Shown here: in pieces, positions 31,201-36,116 of the stretch
Numbering within the stretch: position 1 is the stretch's first letter
Layout of the letters: every line of letters begins with the position of its first letter
Source of the DNA: JAVBLW01 sp031553215
GTDB taxonomy: Bacteria; Bacillota_I; Bacilli_A; Acholeplasmatales; Anaeroplasmataceae
NCBI GenBank assembly: GCA_031553215.1
Contig: JAVBLW010000006.1
Coordinates: 62,001-126,000 of the forward strand
Length of the DNA stretch: 64,000 nt
Direction: 5' to 3'
Made by a program: the position numbers and the translations under genes
Notes under the pieces: model-generated
What the model was told of the DNA's origin: nothing
Database searches by the model: none
What the model saw: the letters and a program-made list of their open reading frames with translations, nothing else

Positions 31201-33348
31201 GGTCCCAGCATAATTTCTTATAGCATCATCTTCATCATCTGTATCATATATAATTGCATTACCAGATATATTTATTGTTGAATTGGAATTATTATATATT
31301 GTATATCCTTCACCTTGGAGAGTACCACCAGAGATGTTTACAATATTGTTTGACCCGTAAACACCTAGAGAGGTATATCCCCAAATGTATCCACCAGATA
31401 TTGTTGTAGTTGAGCCTGTCCCATTTAAAGCAATTCCAGCATCTCCAGAAGAAATCGTACCACCTGTCACATTTATTGATCCTGATGATCTATTATATAT
31501 TCCATAATCATTCTCACTACTCCCATAAATAGTACCACCATCAATGTTTATCGTTCCATTAGAGTCATTATGTATACCATATATTGTTCCACCAATGATT
31601 GTCACCTTTGAGGCTGATTCATTATATATTGAGCATCCAGATGTATTATTAATTGTACCTCCTGAAATTGTAACCGTACTGCTAGCGTTTAAAATACGAA
31701 TTGTACCATAAGAACATTTACTATTCATATTTCCAGAGTTAAAATTAACAACCGTATTCTCCGCATCATATGTAATACAAACTGCCGCATTACCAGTAGT
31801 TCCTGCATTAACTGTTCCACCATTAAAAGTTAATGTATTACCATCACCTACTACATCAATTGGGGAATTAGGTATCGAAGAACTTCCATCTATTGTACCA
31901 GATGATATTAAATCACCAGAATATGCCAAATAGATACACGAATTATTTGTACTTTTTACAAAACCATTAGTACCAATTTCTATCGTACTATTATAATCAT
32001 TCCATATTGCTCTATTAGTAGTAATAATATGTCCCCTCAGCAATTTTACAGTTGTATATCCCTCTGCACCCAACCATTGACTAATTCCACCACCTGTATA
32101 TGTTGAACGCCATGTTGCAACACTAGGACTAGTGGGATTAGATAATGCCAAATGTTCACCATATGAGCAAATAACTGGGCTTGTGCTGCTTGATGACAAG
32201 GAATCTATTGTGATACAAGAATTAGTAGCATTTTTTATTGCATAGTAAGTCGTTGACCCACTACTTCCAGTCATGATTCGTCCACCAGTAATATCCATAG
32301 AAAATAATGTGCTTGAACTATTAGATGATTCACTATATACTACATTACTTGCACCAAAAGAATAGATCAGCCCACCAGACATTGAAAATTTAGAGTCATA
32401 TAAATGAATCAATGCTTTTCCAGAATTTATAGTTCCTCTAATCACACCGCGTTTTATATTGAAAGAGCCATATTTTATATATATCGCGTCTGTTGTTAAT
32501 TGTTTTGAATCATCAAACGTTACATCGAAATCTCCACTATCGATATAAACATCTAAATATTCACCATAAATAAAACTTGAATTTAAATATCGAGCATGAT
32601 TATCAATATAGTTCATGCCGCTTAATGTTAATGTGGATTTATATCCTGACGAAGTGGTACACTTAAAAAGTTTATTTATATTAGATTCTTCACCCTGGTC
32701 TTCATCATAAGTAAATATAACATTAACTGCTGCTGATGTTGAATATATATATTCCACCTTTGGAGAATACATAGGACAATTAAATTCTATCGTTCTTCCA
32801 TTTTCATTGCTAGTGAAAATACTTGATTGACTACCAGTTCCTTGAATTCTTCCAACAATTTTTACGTTTCCATACAAAGTAAGTGGTGCATAAAGTTCTA
32901 AAAATTCGTCATCAAACATTTCAGATAAATCAAGCTGATAAGGTGTAGAACTACCACTATAGCATGCCCTAATATCTTCTAGCATTTCTTGCATACCAGT
33001 TTGAAAACAATAGTAACCACGATCACCATATCGAAATCCGAAGTCATCATATCTGTTTCCGTTTCGCCAAAGCGCAAAGTAAATAGTTCCACCACTCCCA
33101 CTATCATAGTAACATATTTTCCACATATTTTCGTTTGTAATAGTCAACGCTGTAGGCCTAGGCGCTAGTGTATTATCATCTACATCTACAATTGGATCAG
33201 TTGTACCACCATTGTTACTTCCATTATTATCTAATGTAGATACTAAAATAGCTGCACTTCCTGCAACTGCTCCAATAGCTACCATTGAAATCAAAATTGT
33301 TTTGAATTTCGTTTTTAATAAATTTAAGAAAACTTTTAACTTCCTCAT
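22243..33348 (-). CDS. Giant secreted protein: beta-helix region, MBG-like repeat array, C-terminal dockerin
   Basis: About 3701 aa from the ATG at 33348 (AAGGAG eight bases before); a GTG three codons earlier is in frame but less likely. Residues ~15-38 form an N-terminal hydrophobic segment (signal or anchor), followed by an Asn/Gly-rich linker. Residues ~185-1270 look like a right-handed parallel beta-helix of short repeats (INVTGGTISSG, IYNSSSGTINI types), as in autotransporter-like adhesins and pectate-lyase folds. Residues ~1340-3500 are MBG/YDG-like repeats (VIYGTDP, GLPRSVG.FYIK, TYTG.A..PT). A divergent dockerin closes the protein (~3620-3690): GDVNGDGAIRAAD and DLDINGAIRSAD. It is the first gene of the operon. 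No catalytic residues are evident. Inferred to be a long fibre held at the surface through its dockerin. Confidence 0.85.
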   Translation of the reverse strand: MRKLKVFLNLLKTKFKTILISMVAIGAVAGSAAILVSTLDNNGSNNGGTTDPIVDVDDNTLAPRPTALTITNENMWKICYYDSGSGGTIYFALWRNGNRYDDFGFRYGDRGYYCFQTGMQEMLEDIRACYSGSSTPYQLDLSEMFDDEFLELYAPLTLYGNVKIVGRIQGTGSQSSIFTSNENGRTIEFNCPMYSPKVEYIYSTSAAVNVIFTYDEDQGEESNINKLFKCTTSSGYKSTLTLSGMNYIDNHARYLNSSFIYGEYLDVYIDSGDFDVTFDDSKQLTTDAIYIKYGSFNIKRGVIRGTINSGKALIHLYDSKFSMSGGLIYSFGASNVVYSESSNSSSTLFSMDITGGRIMTGSSGSTTYYAIKNATNSCITIDSLSSSSTSPVICSYGEHLALSNPTSPSVATWRSTYTGGGISQWLGAEGYTTVKLLRGHIITTNRAIWNDYNSTIEIGTNGFVKSTNNSCIYLAYSGDLISSGTIDGSSSIPNSPIDVVGDGNTLTFNGGTVNAGTTGNAAVCITYDAENTVVNFNSGNMNSKCSYGTIRILNASSTVTISGGTINNTSGCSIYNESASKVTIIGGTIYGIHNDSNGTINIDGGTIYGSSENDYGIYNRSSGSINVTGGTISSGDAGIALNGTGSTTTISGGYIWGYTSLGVYGSNNIVNISGGTLQGEGYTIYNNSNSTINISGNAIIYDTDDEDDAIRNYAGTINIKGGSVWGIMNYSTGTINVSGGIVMNEESHSYSIINYSTGTINVTGGLIEYNDFEGHEEGRAIYNYARGYIKISGGYIDSDKIGIYLRDGEYDGDSYLNTIGGEIEAYTYGIYNYGEATISLTNIVINSDYCGVYLYRGAYLLVNIGTEIYGHDYGISNDGYDSGIYIRDGAEVSAENMGIYCHTNCDVYVYGTIKSNGYGVYFTDDGYNAYLYVGTTGYIRASNIAVRGHNECDITVNSYGQIFGEEYGIVAYYSEINIFGGLVKSDGTAIDVSDNTRLNITNATVNGYNCGIYVSYNSITKITNGDIYSNEGVAIYVDDAQVTIDGANSVISGSGGCLIQAEYDSTIIIKAGVLSFYSETGSAIEIYESSLEMTGGTIDSDADGITSLGYASIDIRGGTINVDGTGICFDDDNSDDSWLFFEGTINAHDGITCYGAGYVDVHVHGGEINVTNVGINVSGRLVYQNLIMTSSNFGITLWDDNNTSTIEINSGMIVGNNAAIDISYQSNSTLMITGGIIKGANNTGNYGTTKFDIKTDARVNFAKSIPATEVYRIRWINNITSSSKFIVVQNTASIANASASFILSANNATDCGSLLQYESTKYNVYIYQRYLSSIAASYDYSKVKPVYYNTTLDTLKNGLTVTATYAAGTTEVLSASQYSLSTVSGLQAPSTTVTVSATLGTTKTTTFSTTVETGTFAIGISIPSSVTYGTDPVVTVTNNISGGAVSYEHKTATGSWTTGLPRSVGTYYIKAIVAATPYYEKSEAISSTTITVNALNLSSAAISLSGTYKYTGSAQTPKPTLSVTIYGSSVTLVENTDYTLTYTNNTNAGTATVTATGKGNYTGTKSINFTIDKANISLTITSIPSSVIYGTDPTIVISGNSGGGAVTYGHSTTTTIASANGLPRSVGSFYIKVFVAETTNYNAGTVTSGLISVTAFNLSNATMTISPTSYTYTGNACQPTPTVTANIYGVSTTLGKDTDYTVGYSNNTNAGTGTATVTAKSSNFTGTNSKTFTINKADITLTITFTPASVIYGTDPSITLGGNSGNGTVTYEHSTSATGPWTTGLPRSVGSFYIRASVPETTNYNAGSVVSGTKLTVTAFNLSNATMTISPTSYTYTGSALTPTVTLKATLYGTETTLLKDTDYTITYENNTNAGTGTVTVTAKSSNFTGTNSKTFTISKANLNLIITSMPSSVIYGTDPTIVISGNSGGGAVTYGHNTTTTIASANGLPRSVGTFYIKVFVAETANYLAGTVTSGLITVNAYNLAAVTMSITPTSYTYTGNAYQPTITLSAEIYGETKTLVSGTDYTPTYDNNINAGIATAIATGKGNYTGTNSEDFTINKADIALTISFAPATVIYGTDPSITLGGNSGNGTVTYYHSTSATGPWTEGLPRSIGTFYIKASVEETNNYKAGNVVTTGTLKVTQYDLANATVLLSKTTYTYSGSACTPTITVKATLYGEETVLIEGTHYNKAYLNNTLAGTASATVTAIDSNYKLSKTVNFTIAKAELDLGLVASDVVYGTDITPILTGNSGSGTVTYSYSTALNGTYTAGLPRLAGDFYIKATVGATANYNGKEVITEDKVNVAQYDLVNAKVTLNPNGYTYSGSACTPTVTVIVTLYGSETTLTKEVHYDVVYAKNTAAGIASATIDALDANYKESKTVEFTIAKADLNLTLVASNVVYGTDIAPELSGNSGNGAVTYSYSTTIDGTYTNGLPRLVGSFYIKATVAATTNHNGGTAITSKAIVVSAFDITKAAWTLSQTVYTYDGQAKTPTITGTATIYGELVTLEVPADYTYEYKNNTKAGTAKVDLTGAGNFTGQHTVEYTINKADLDLGLTVNNVIYGTDLSPVLTGNIELGTVTYSYSTSINGVYTAGLPRKAGNFYIKASVAETTNYKADAITTLNTVEIAEYDLANATITLSQYTYSHTRSEIKPNVVVEATLYGVTTKLQEGTDYSLAYLNNINAGTATAKITAIDNGNFTNELSSNYTITAIKIVENMITTIGVQKYTGKDLEPNVEIKFGNYTLVLDTDYTYSYKNNKDLGTATIEIIGLNNYTTEEYTDSKLVISFTIEQGDLNLNDLPSLVNLEEYVGTKLTEVNKDAYENSLGQWVFWDYTNNSAYDPSTTVGPANASGNLFGVKFIPYDSGFKEIAASYYKATIIVIRKETMLSITNNISKTYDKTEVSNPLYTTNSDANPETEVVIDYYKGSSKLSYVPLNAGEYTVRVTVLQTDMYKTKYVEANFSIATKNINDLGLNDIAPIEFTTQAITPDVELYFGDYRLIKGTDYDLSYTPNINLDEVTITITAKGNYSNTRTIEFEIIQCTIIKDMIYPIDSQIYKGVALTPDITIFNHETRLEKDVDYTVVFKFNDRAGMAEATITGINDYTGTVKVNFAIVSPSIPSEQLPEVNPIIAYVGDKLSNITLPHNEAGEWIFWNNAKDEAYDSNATVGEANPLGNKFSIRFIPKDSSYASVDSVIYIIVNKKAVEIIVSNEEMLSKTYDGKELNNLILTTNLGNGFTFDIKYYQNGTEINKPINAGTYLIKVSVEGTNATFASSLEIYVTISPKEITDQMVENILDQIYTEEQIKPIVLITDGDETLTINKDYKVYYGGNTALNSTGYVYIFGNGNYTGEVTKTFTIIKNLPITTPDDKEVIVGTVEDQVYTGNELEPSVVITYGDETLVLGIDYEFDDYKNNINVGKASFNVVFMGRFDGVAMVMFNITAVTLTNENTEITFNPEKYTYTGHAIQPTFTVTVNGQPITSFKKTLSNNIEIGEALLTITGTGNYNGTVNAKFNIIAPKATVLTINTEINNFYQFTTANGYTRVANNHTSYDSNVEIFLVNVSHGQKIIPMLSQFTNDISDIRIFDNTGAEVLSSTWTKATVFIGTGWKINLYDNGNLIDSITVVVTGDVNGDGAIRAADRTLTSNFISGSTTAAVMSLTTAQILAMDLDINGAIRSADTLKYTNYFNGKATLNDMYLVV
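27422..28611 (-). repeat. Near-identical direct repeats inside the first giant gene
   Basis: About 209 bp at 27422-27630 recur almost unchanged at 28403-28611, an offset of 981 bp (327 codons, in frame). Similar but shorter matches link other MBG units between 26.9 and 28.9 kb. Recombination between them would remove or add whole domains without a frameshift. Confidence 0.8.
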
Positions 33349-33362
33349 AACTCTCACTCCTT

Positions 33363-33378
33363 ATCTGTATGTACAGAT
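33363..33378 (-). promoter_or_regulatory. Hairpin directly before the ribosome site of the first giant gene
   Basis: ATCTGT-acat-ACAGAT on the minus strand lies immediately upstream of the AAGGAG of the 3700-aa gene. It is short; it might influence ribosome access or simply space the leader. Confidence 0.35.
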
Positions 33379-33421
33379 CTTTCCTTTATATTTCTAGAAT
33401 AAATTTTATTTTTTATATTGA

Positions 33422-33472
33422 TTAAAATCCAATCATTTTTTTCATAGATTTAATTTTTGATGATTCTTTCAT
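33422..33472 (-). CDS. Possible 16-aa leader peptide of the giant operon
   Basis: ATG at 33472 has AAGGGAGAG about six bases upstream, a site as good as those of the large genes. It opens a 16-codon frame (MKESSKIKSMKKMIGF) ending in TAA. It lies between the predicted promoter (transcript start about 33617) and the first giant gene, 74 bp before that start. The peptide is basic and not hydrophobic. No run of one amino acid typical of classical attenuators is present, so any regulatory role is inference from position and ribosome site. Confidence 0.45.
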   Translation of the reverse strand: MKESSKIKSMKKMIGF

Positions 33473-33623
33473 ATATATCTCTCCCTTGCAACAAATAATT
33501 AGCTATTTGTTTATTTATTTTGATTCTACATTTTGTAGTTGTTTTAGTTATACTTAAAAGAGTTTTTTGAACCTACATAATTTGACAATAGTTAAATTTG
33601 TAATCATCGCTTCTCTTTATTTC

Positions 33624-33651
33624 ATTATAGCATTTATTTTTATATAAACAA
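33624..33651 (-). promoter_or_regulatory. Promoter of the giant surface operon
   Basis: Minus strand: TTGTTT (33651-33646), 16-bp spacer, TATAAT (33629-33624) with an extended -10 TG base pair (TGC before TATAAT). Predicted start about 33617, leaving a ~270-nt leader before the first giant gene. Confidence 0.65.
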
Positions 33652-33665
33652 TAGATTTTCAGTCG

Positions 33666-33722
33666 AAAAACCTCGTTTTTTACGGTTAAATGTTAGAAAA
33701 AGAGGGTTTTGTGTTAAACCGT
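33666..33722. other. Interleaved complementary segments (possible pseudoknot) upstream of the operon promoter
   Basis: AAAACCTC (33667-33674) can pair with GAGG(G)TTTT (33702-33710), and ACGGTT (33682-33687) can pair with AACCGT (33717-33722). The order a-b-a'-b' is that of an H-type pseudoknot. It lies outside both neighbouring genes and I cannot tell the transcribed strand. The rest of 33480-33795 shows only the leader, the promoter and A+T-rich sequence. Confidence 0.3.
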
Positions 33723-33795
33723 AGGTTATTATTAAAGAAAACTATAAATATAAAAAATTCTTCGTTAGAAGTATTTTTTATCTAAAAAACATAAA

Positions 33796-33834
33796 AAAAG
33801 AAGGTTTATTTAGTCAATAATAACCTTCTTTTTA
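33796..33834 (-). terminator. Terminator of the pdaA-like gene
   Basis: AAGAAGGTT(T)ATT pairs with AATAACCTTCTT around a short loop, with T/A runs on both sides. It starts four bases after the pdaA stop and probably works in both directions. Confidence 0.75.
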
Positions 33835-33837
33835 ATC

Positions 33838-34584
33838 TTATAATTCGTCTAAAGTTTTGAAAGTATAGCCTTGTTCTTTTAGATCAAGTATAATATCTTT
33901 TAATGCACTTGAGTTATCAGGTGATACTGTATGCATTAATATAATTGCACCATTATGCATTCTTGACATAACGTTATTATAGCTATAATCTTTTCCATTG
34001 ACTTTATCCTTGTGCCAGTCTACGTAAGCTAGGGACCAAAATACTGTTTTATATCCGATCTCATTGATGTATTTCAAACTAGATTCTGAAGCATTACCTT
34101 CAGGTGGTCTAACATAGCTACTCATTTTAGCACCAATTAATTCTTCATATTTCTTTTCTAAGGAAGTAATCTCTTCTTTTATCATACTATTTCCTATTTT
34201 TGCAAAGTTTTTATGATAATAGGAATGATTACCAATAATATGTCCCTCATCATGCATTCTTTTTACCAAGTCAGTTGCACTAGTTAAATAATGGCCTGTA
34301 ATGAAGAAGCAACCTAATGTATTCGTATCTCTTAACGCATCAAGTATTTCTGCAGTATGACCATTTTCATATCCGCAGTCAAATGTTAAATACACTACTT
34401 TTTCATCTTCACCTATATATACACCATTATTTTCTTTTAGCACCTTTTCAATATATGCGCCTGGATTAGGTCTCATATTATCTCTTGCCCTAGCAATTCC
34501 ATATGAAAAATCTTTTGCAAAGATAGTATTTGCTGATATAAAAGCCAAAAATACTATAGAAAGAATAAACATAAATTTTTTCAT
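33838..34584 (-). CDS. pdaA: PdaA-type polysaccharide deacetylase
   Basis: A 248-aa NodB/CE4-fold deacetylase, closest in motif order to the delta-lactam-synthesising N-acetylmuramic acid deacetylase PdaA of spore cortex. The signal peptide (KKFMFILSIVFLAFISANTIFA) is followed by the catalytic Asp motif TFDCGYENG, the metal motif HSYYH (GNHSYYHKNF), RPPEGN, the PdaA-type FWSLAYVDW, and HTVSPDN. I place the start at the ATG at 34584, just after GGTGAG, rather than the in-frame ATG at 34596, which lacks a ribosome site. In spore-formers the enzyme acts outside the membrane and makes muramic delta-lactam in the cortex; its presence suggests sporulation. It stands downstream of a YihY gene, 38 bp away, likely co-transcribed. 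Confidence 0.88.
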   Translation of the reverse strand: MKKFMFILSIVFLAFISANTIFAKDFSYGIARARDNMRPNPGAYIEKVLKENNGVYIGEDEKVVYLTFDCGYENGHTAEILDALRDTNTLGCFFITGHYLTSATDLVKRMHDEGHIIGNHSYYHKNFAKIGNSMIKEEITSLEKKYEELIGAKMSSYVRPPEGNASESSLKYINEIGYKTVFWSLAYVDWHKDKVNGKDYSYNNVMSRMHNGAIILMHTVSPDNSSALKDIILDLKEQGYTFKTLDEL

Positions 34585-34622
34585 TATTCTCACCATCTAT
34601 ATTATTATCTTTTAAATATTAA

Positions 34623-35390
34623 TTAAACTTTCAATTTTAACCAATTTTCATAATTAATCATTAAACCAATAATGAGTCCTTGGGATAGTAAATATATCCA
34701 TAACATAAAAATAATAACAAAGGTTAATGTGCCATATACAACTTTAAAATTAACAAAAACTTTTATATAGATTAAGAATCCTATTGTTGCAATTATCCAA
34801 AATAAAATTGTAAAAAGAGAACCTTTTAATTGTTTTTTAAATGGAATTCTAACTGGAGGAACTAATAAATTAAAATATACTACTATTGTAAAAGGAACTA
34901 TTATTCCTAATAATATCTGAATTATTTTAAAAATTAATTTGATTTTAATAATCTGGGATAGATAAGCTAAAATAAGAAATAGTATTACACAACATAATAA
35001 TAAAACTAAAAAAACTAATACTAATATTATGGATCCTATTCTCGTAATTAAACCATACTTCTTTCTTTTAAAATCATAAATAAATTCTCCTGTTTTTATT
35101 AAGTGAAAAAACAAAGTGGATGAACTCCATATTGATGTTAATACAAAGAAAAAAGAATAACTAGCTGTTAGACTTTTTGATGTTTCATAAATATATAAAC
35201 CTATTCTCTCAAGCTGATTTACCTCAGCTCCAGTATTTAGCGTTATTTCTATATTAAAATACTTTAAAAATATAAGGGTCAAAAAAACAATTGAACCACC
35301 ATTAACAATAAAAAAGAAAGCTATTGCACCTGCTAAGGTTGAATAGTTTCTTCTATTTATTTTGTTAAAAAAATTCAAAATTGCCTTCAT
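34623..35390 (-). CDS. YihY/BrkB family integral membrane protein
   Basis: 255 aa from the ATG at 35390, which has GGGGTG upstream; a 16-codon N-terminal extension in the same frame lacks a ribosome site. About six hydrophobic segments occur. The N-terminal block (NRRNYSTLAGAIAFFFIVNGGSIVFLTL) and the C-terminal VYGTLTFVIIFMLWIYLLSQGLIIGLMINYE match the YihY/BrkB pattern, here split to keep motifs short: LAGAIAFFF and YGTLTFVIIFMLWIY. The family was once called ribonuclease BN but is now regarded as membrane proteins of uncertain function. It probably forms a two-gene unit with pdaA. Confidence 0.85.
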   Translation of the reverse strand: MKAILNFFNKINRRNYSTLAGAIAFFFIVNGGSIVFLTLIFLKYFNIEITLNTGAEVNQLERIGLYIYETSKSLTASYSFFFVLTSIWSSSTLFFHLIKTGEFIYDFKRKKYGLITRIGSIILVLVFLVLLLCCVILFLILAYLSQIIKIKLIFKIIQILLGIIVPFTIVVYFNLLVPPVRIPFKKQLKGSLFTILFWIIATIGFLIYIKVFVNFKVVYGTLTFVIIFMLWIYLLSQGLIIGLMINYENWLKLKV

Positions 35391-35571
35391 AACAACACCC
35401 CTATTAGTATTATTACAAAACAAAAAATTAGTATGCAAAAAAAAGAGAATAAATAAAAAAGTTTGGAGAAATTATAAAATTACTCAAAAAATATAAGTTT
35501 AAAATTTTGAGAAAATTATTAAGTTCGTTTAAAAAAAATTTAATATATATTAAAATATGATAAAAAATGTA

Positions 35572-35600
35572 TTTACATGTAAATATTAATTTTGTATAAT
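35572..35600 (+). promoter_or_regulatory. Promoter of the antisense RNA
   Basis: TTTACA (35572-35577), 17-bp spacer, TATAAT (35595-35600). Nothing coding of size follows; the transcript would end at the strong terminator at 35728. Confidence 0.6.
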
Positions 35601-35606
35601 GAAGAT

Positions 35607-35728
35607 AGTTATTAATAATAATATTATTAGTATAACTGAATATAATAAAAAACAAGGAGTTATGATACTCCTAGCATAATTCTAAGAGCATCTAAACAAC
35701 TTGGTCGGAAGATAGATGCTCTTTTTTT
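35607..35728 (+). ncRNA. Candidate type I antitoxin RNA
   Basis: A ~122-nt transcript is framed by the promoter at 35572-35600 and a terminator with a perfect 9-bp stem AGAGCATCT/AGATGCTCT (35685-35722) and seven T. Its 3' end lies exactly at the stop codon of the convergent 28-aa hydrophobic ORF. It is fully complementary to the predicted 3' untranslated region of that mRNA over about 80 nt, as in TxpA/RatA-type pairs of Bacillus. Confidence 0.5.
35645..35672 (-). terminator. Terminator of the small toxin mRNA
   Basis: Minus strand: AGGAGT-atcata-ACTCCT followed by TTGTTTTTT. It would end the toxin mRNA about 80 nt after its stop codon, inside the antisense RNA. Confidence 0.5.
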
Positions 35729-35813
35729 ATTTCAAATTCTTTTTAATCATTACAGTTACTAAATTAATTAGAGCTACTGTCAAGTTAATCATGCTTGATA
35801 ATAAATAAAGCAT
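35727..35813 (-). CDS. Candidate type I toxin, 28-aa membrane peptide
   Basis: The frame from ATG at 35813 encodes 28 residues: a hydrophobic helix (YLLSSMINLTVALINLVTV) followed by a basic end (MIKKNLK). This is the layout of the small holin-like toxins of Gram-positive type I systems (Fst, TxpA, Hol_Tox-like). GAGGG precedes the start by only three bases. An in-frame TGA directly upstream excludes a longer form. The start lies inside an upstream 25-codon ORF with a stronger ribosome site, suggesting translational coupling. The convergent RNA at 35607-35728 would pair with its 3' region. Such peptides insert into the membrane. No homology search was possible, so the call rests on size, composition and locus layout. 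Confidence 0.5.
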   Translation of the reverse strand: MLYLLSSMINLTVALINLVTVMIKKNLK

Positions 35814-35866
35814 AATCCCTCACATACAACAAGGATCATGCACAAATGAAAGTTTTTAACTACCAT
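35789..35866 (-). CDS. Upstream leader ORF overlapping the toxin ORF
   Basis: ATG at 35866 with GAGGTG six bases upstream opens 25 codons ending at 35789, overlapping the toxin ORF by 25 nt in another frame. The strong ribosome site belongs to this ORF, not to the toxin, so ribosomes finishing it could reinitiate at the toxin start. It could alternatively be the front half of a frameshifted longer peptide. Confidence 0.4.
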   Translation of the reverse strand: MVVKNFHLCMILVVCEGLCFIYYQA

Positions 35867-35937
35867 CGCATCACCTCGTATCAATACTTAGGATATATCT
35901 ATAAGTCCTTGTCCAAAGTTTAACACCTTGTAATCCC

Positions 35938-35966
35938 ATAATACATTAAACTAGTATTTTCTTCAA
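35938..35966 (-). promoter_or_regulatory. Promoter of the small toxin mRNA
   Basis: Minus strand: TTGAAG (35966-35961), 17-bp spacer, TATTAT (35943-35938). Start expected near 35931, giving a mRNA of ~285 nt to the hairpin at 35645-35672. The stretch 35967-36116 shows nothing else but A+T-rich sequence. Confidence 0.55.
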
Positions 35967-36116
35967 GTAAAAATGTTAAGAAAATTCACTTTTTTAAGTT
36001 TATTTTTTTTATTTTATAAAAGATATTTATATAATGTAAATGATGGTCCTGTATAATACTAATTTTATCAAAAAAACTAAAATATTATTTTACCGTAAAA
36101 GTGGTTTTTATTTAAA

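Noticed and set aside
4307..33348. Sortase (LPxTG) anchoring of the giant proteins
   Set aside because: No LPxTG-type motif with following hydrophobic segment and basic tail is present in any of them. The only C-terminal anchor is the membrane helix of the 2070-aa protein.
33348..33700. c-di-GMP riboswitch in front of the giant operon
   Set aside because: Expected because of the EAL gene, but neither the GEMM-I core nor the class II pattern can be found in the leader.
35428..35655. 75-aa minus-strand ORF upstream of the YihY gene
   Set aside because: Composition is that of random A+T-rich sequence (mostly I, N, F, Y, L), it has no ribosome site, and it overlaps the antisense RNA promoter region.
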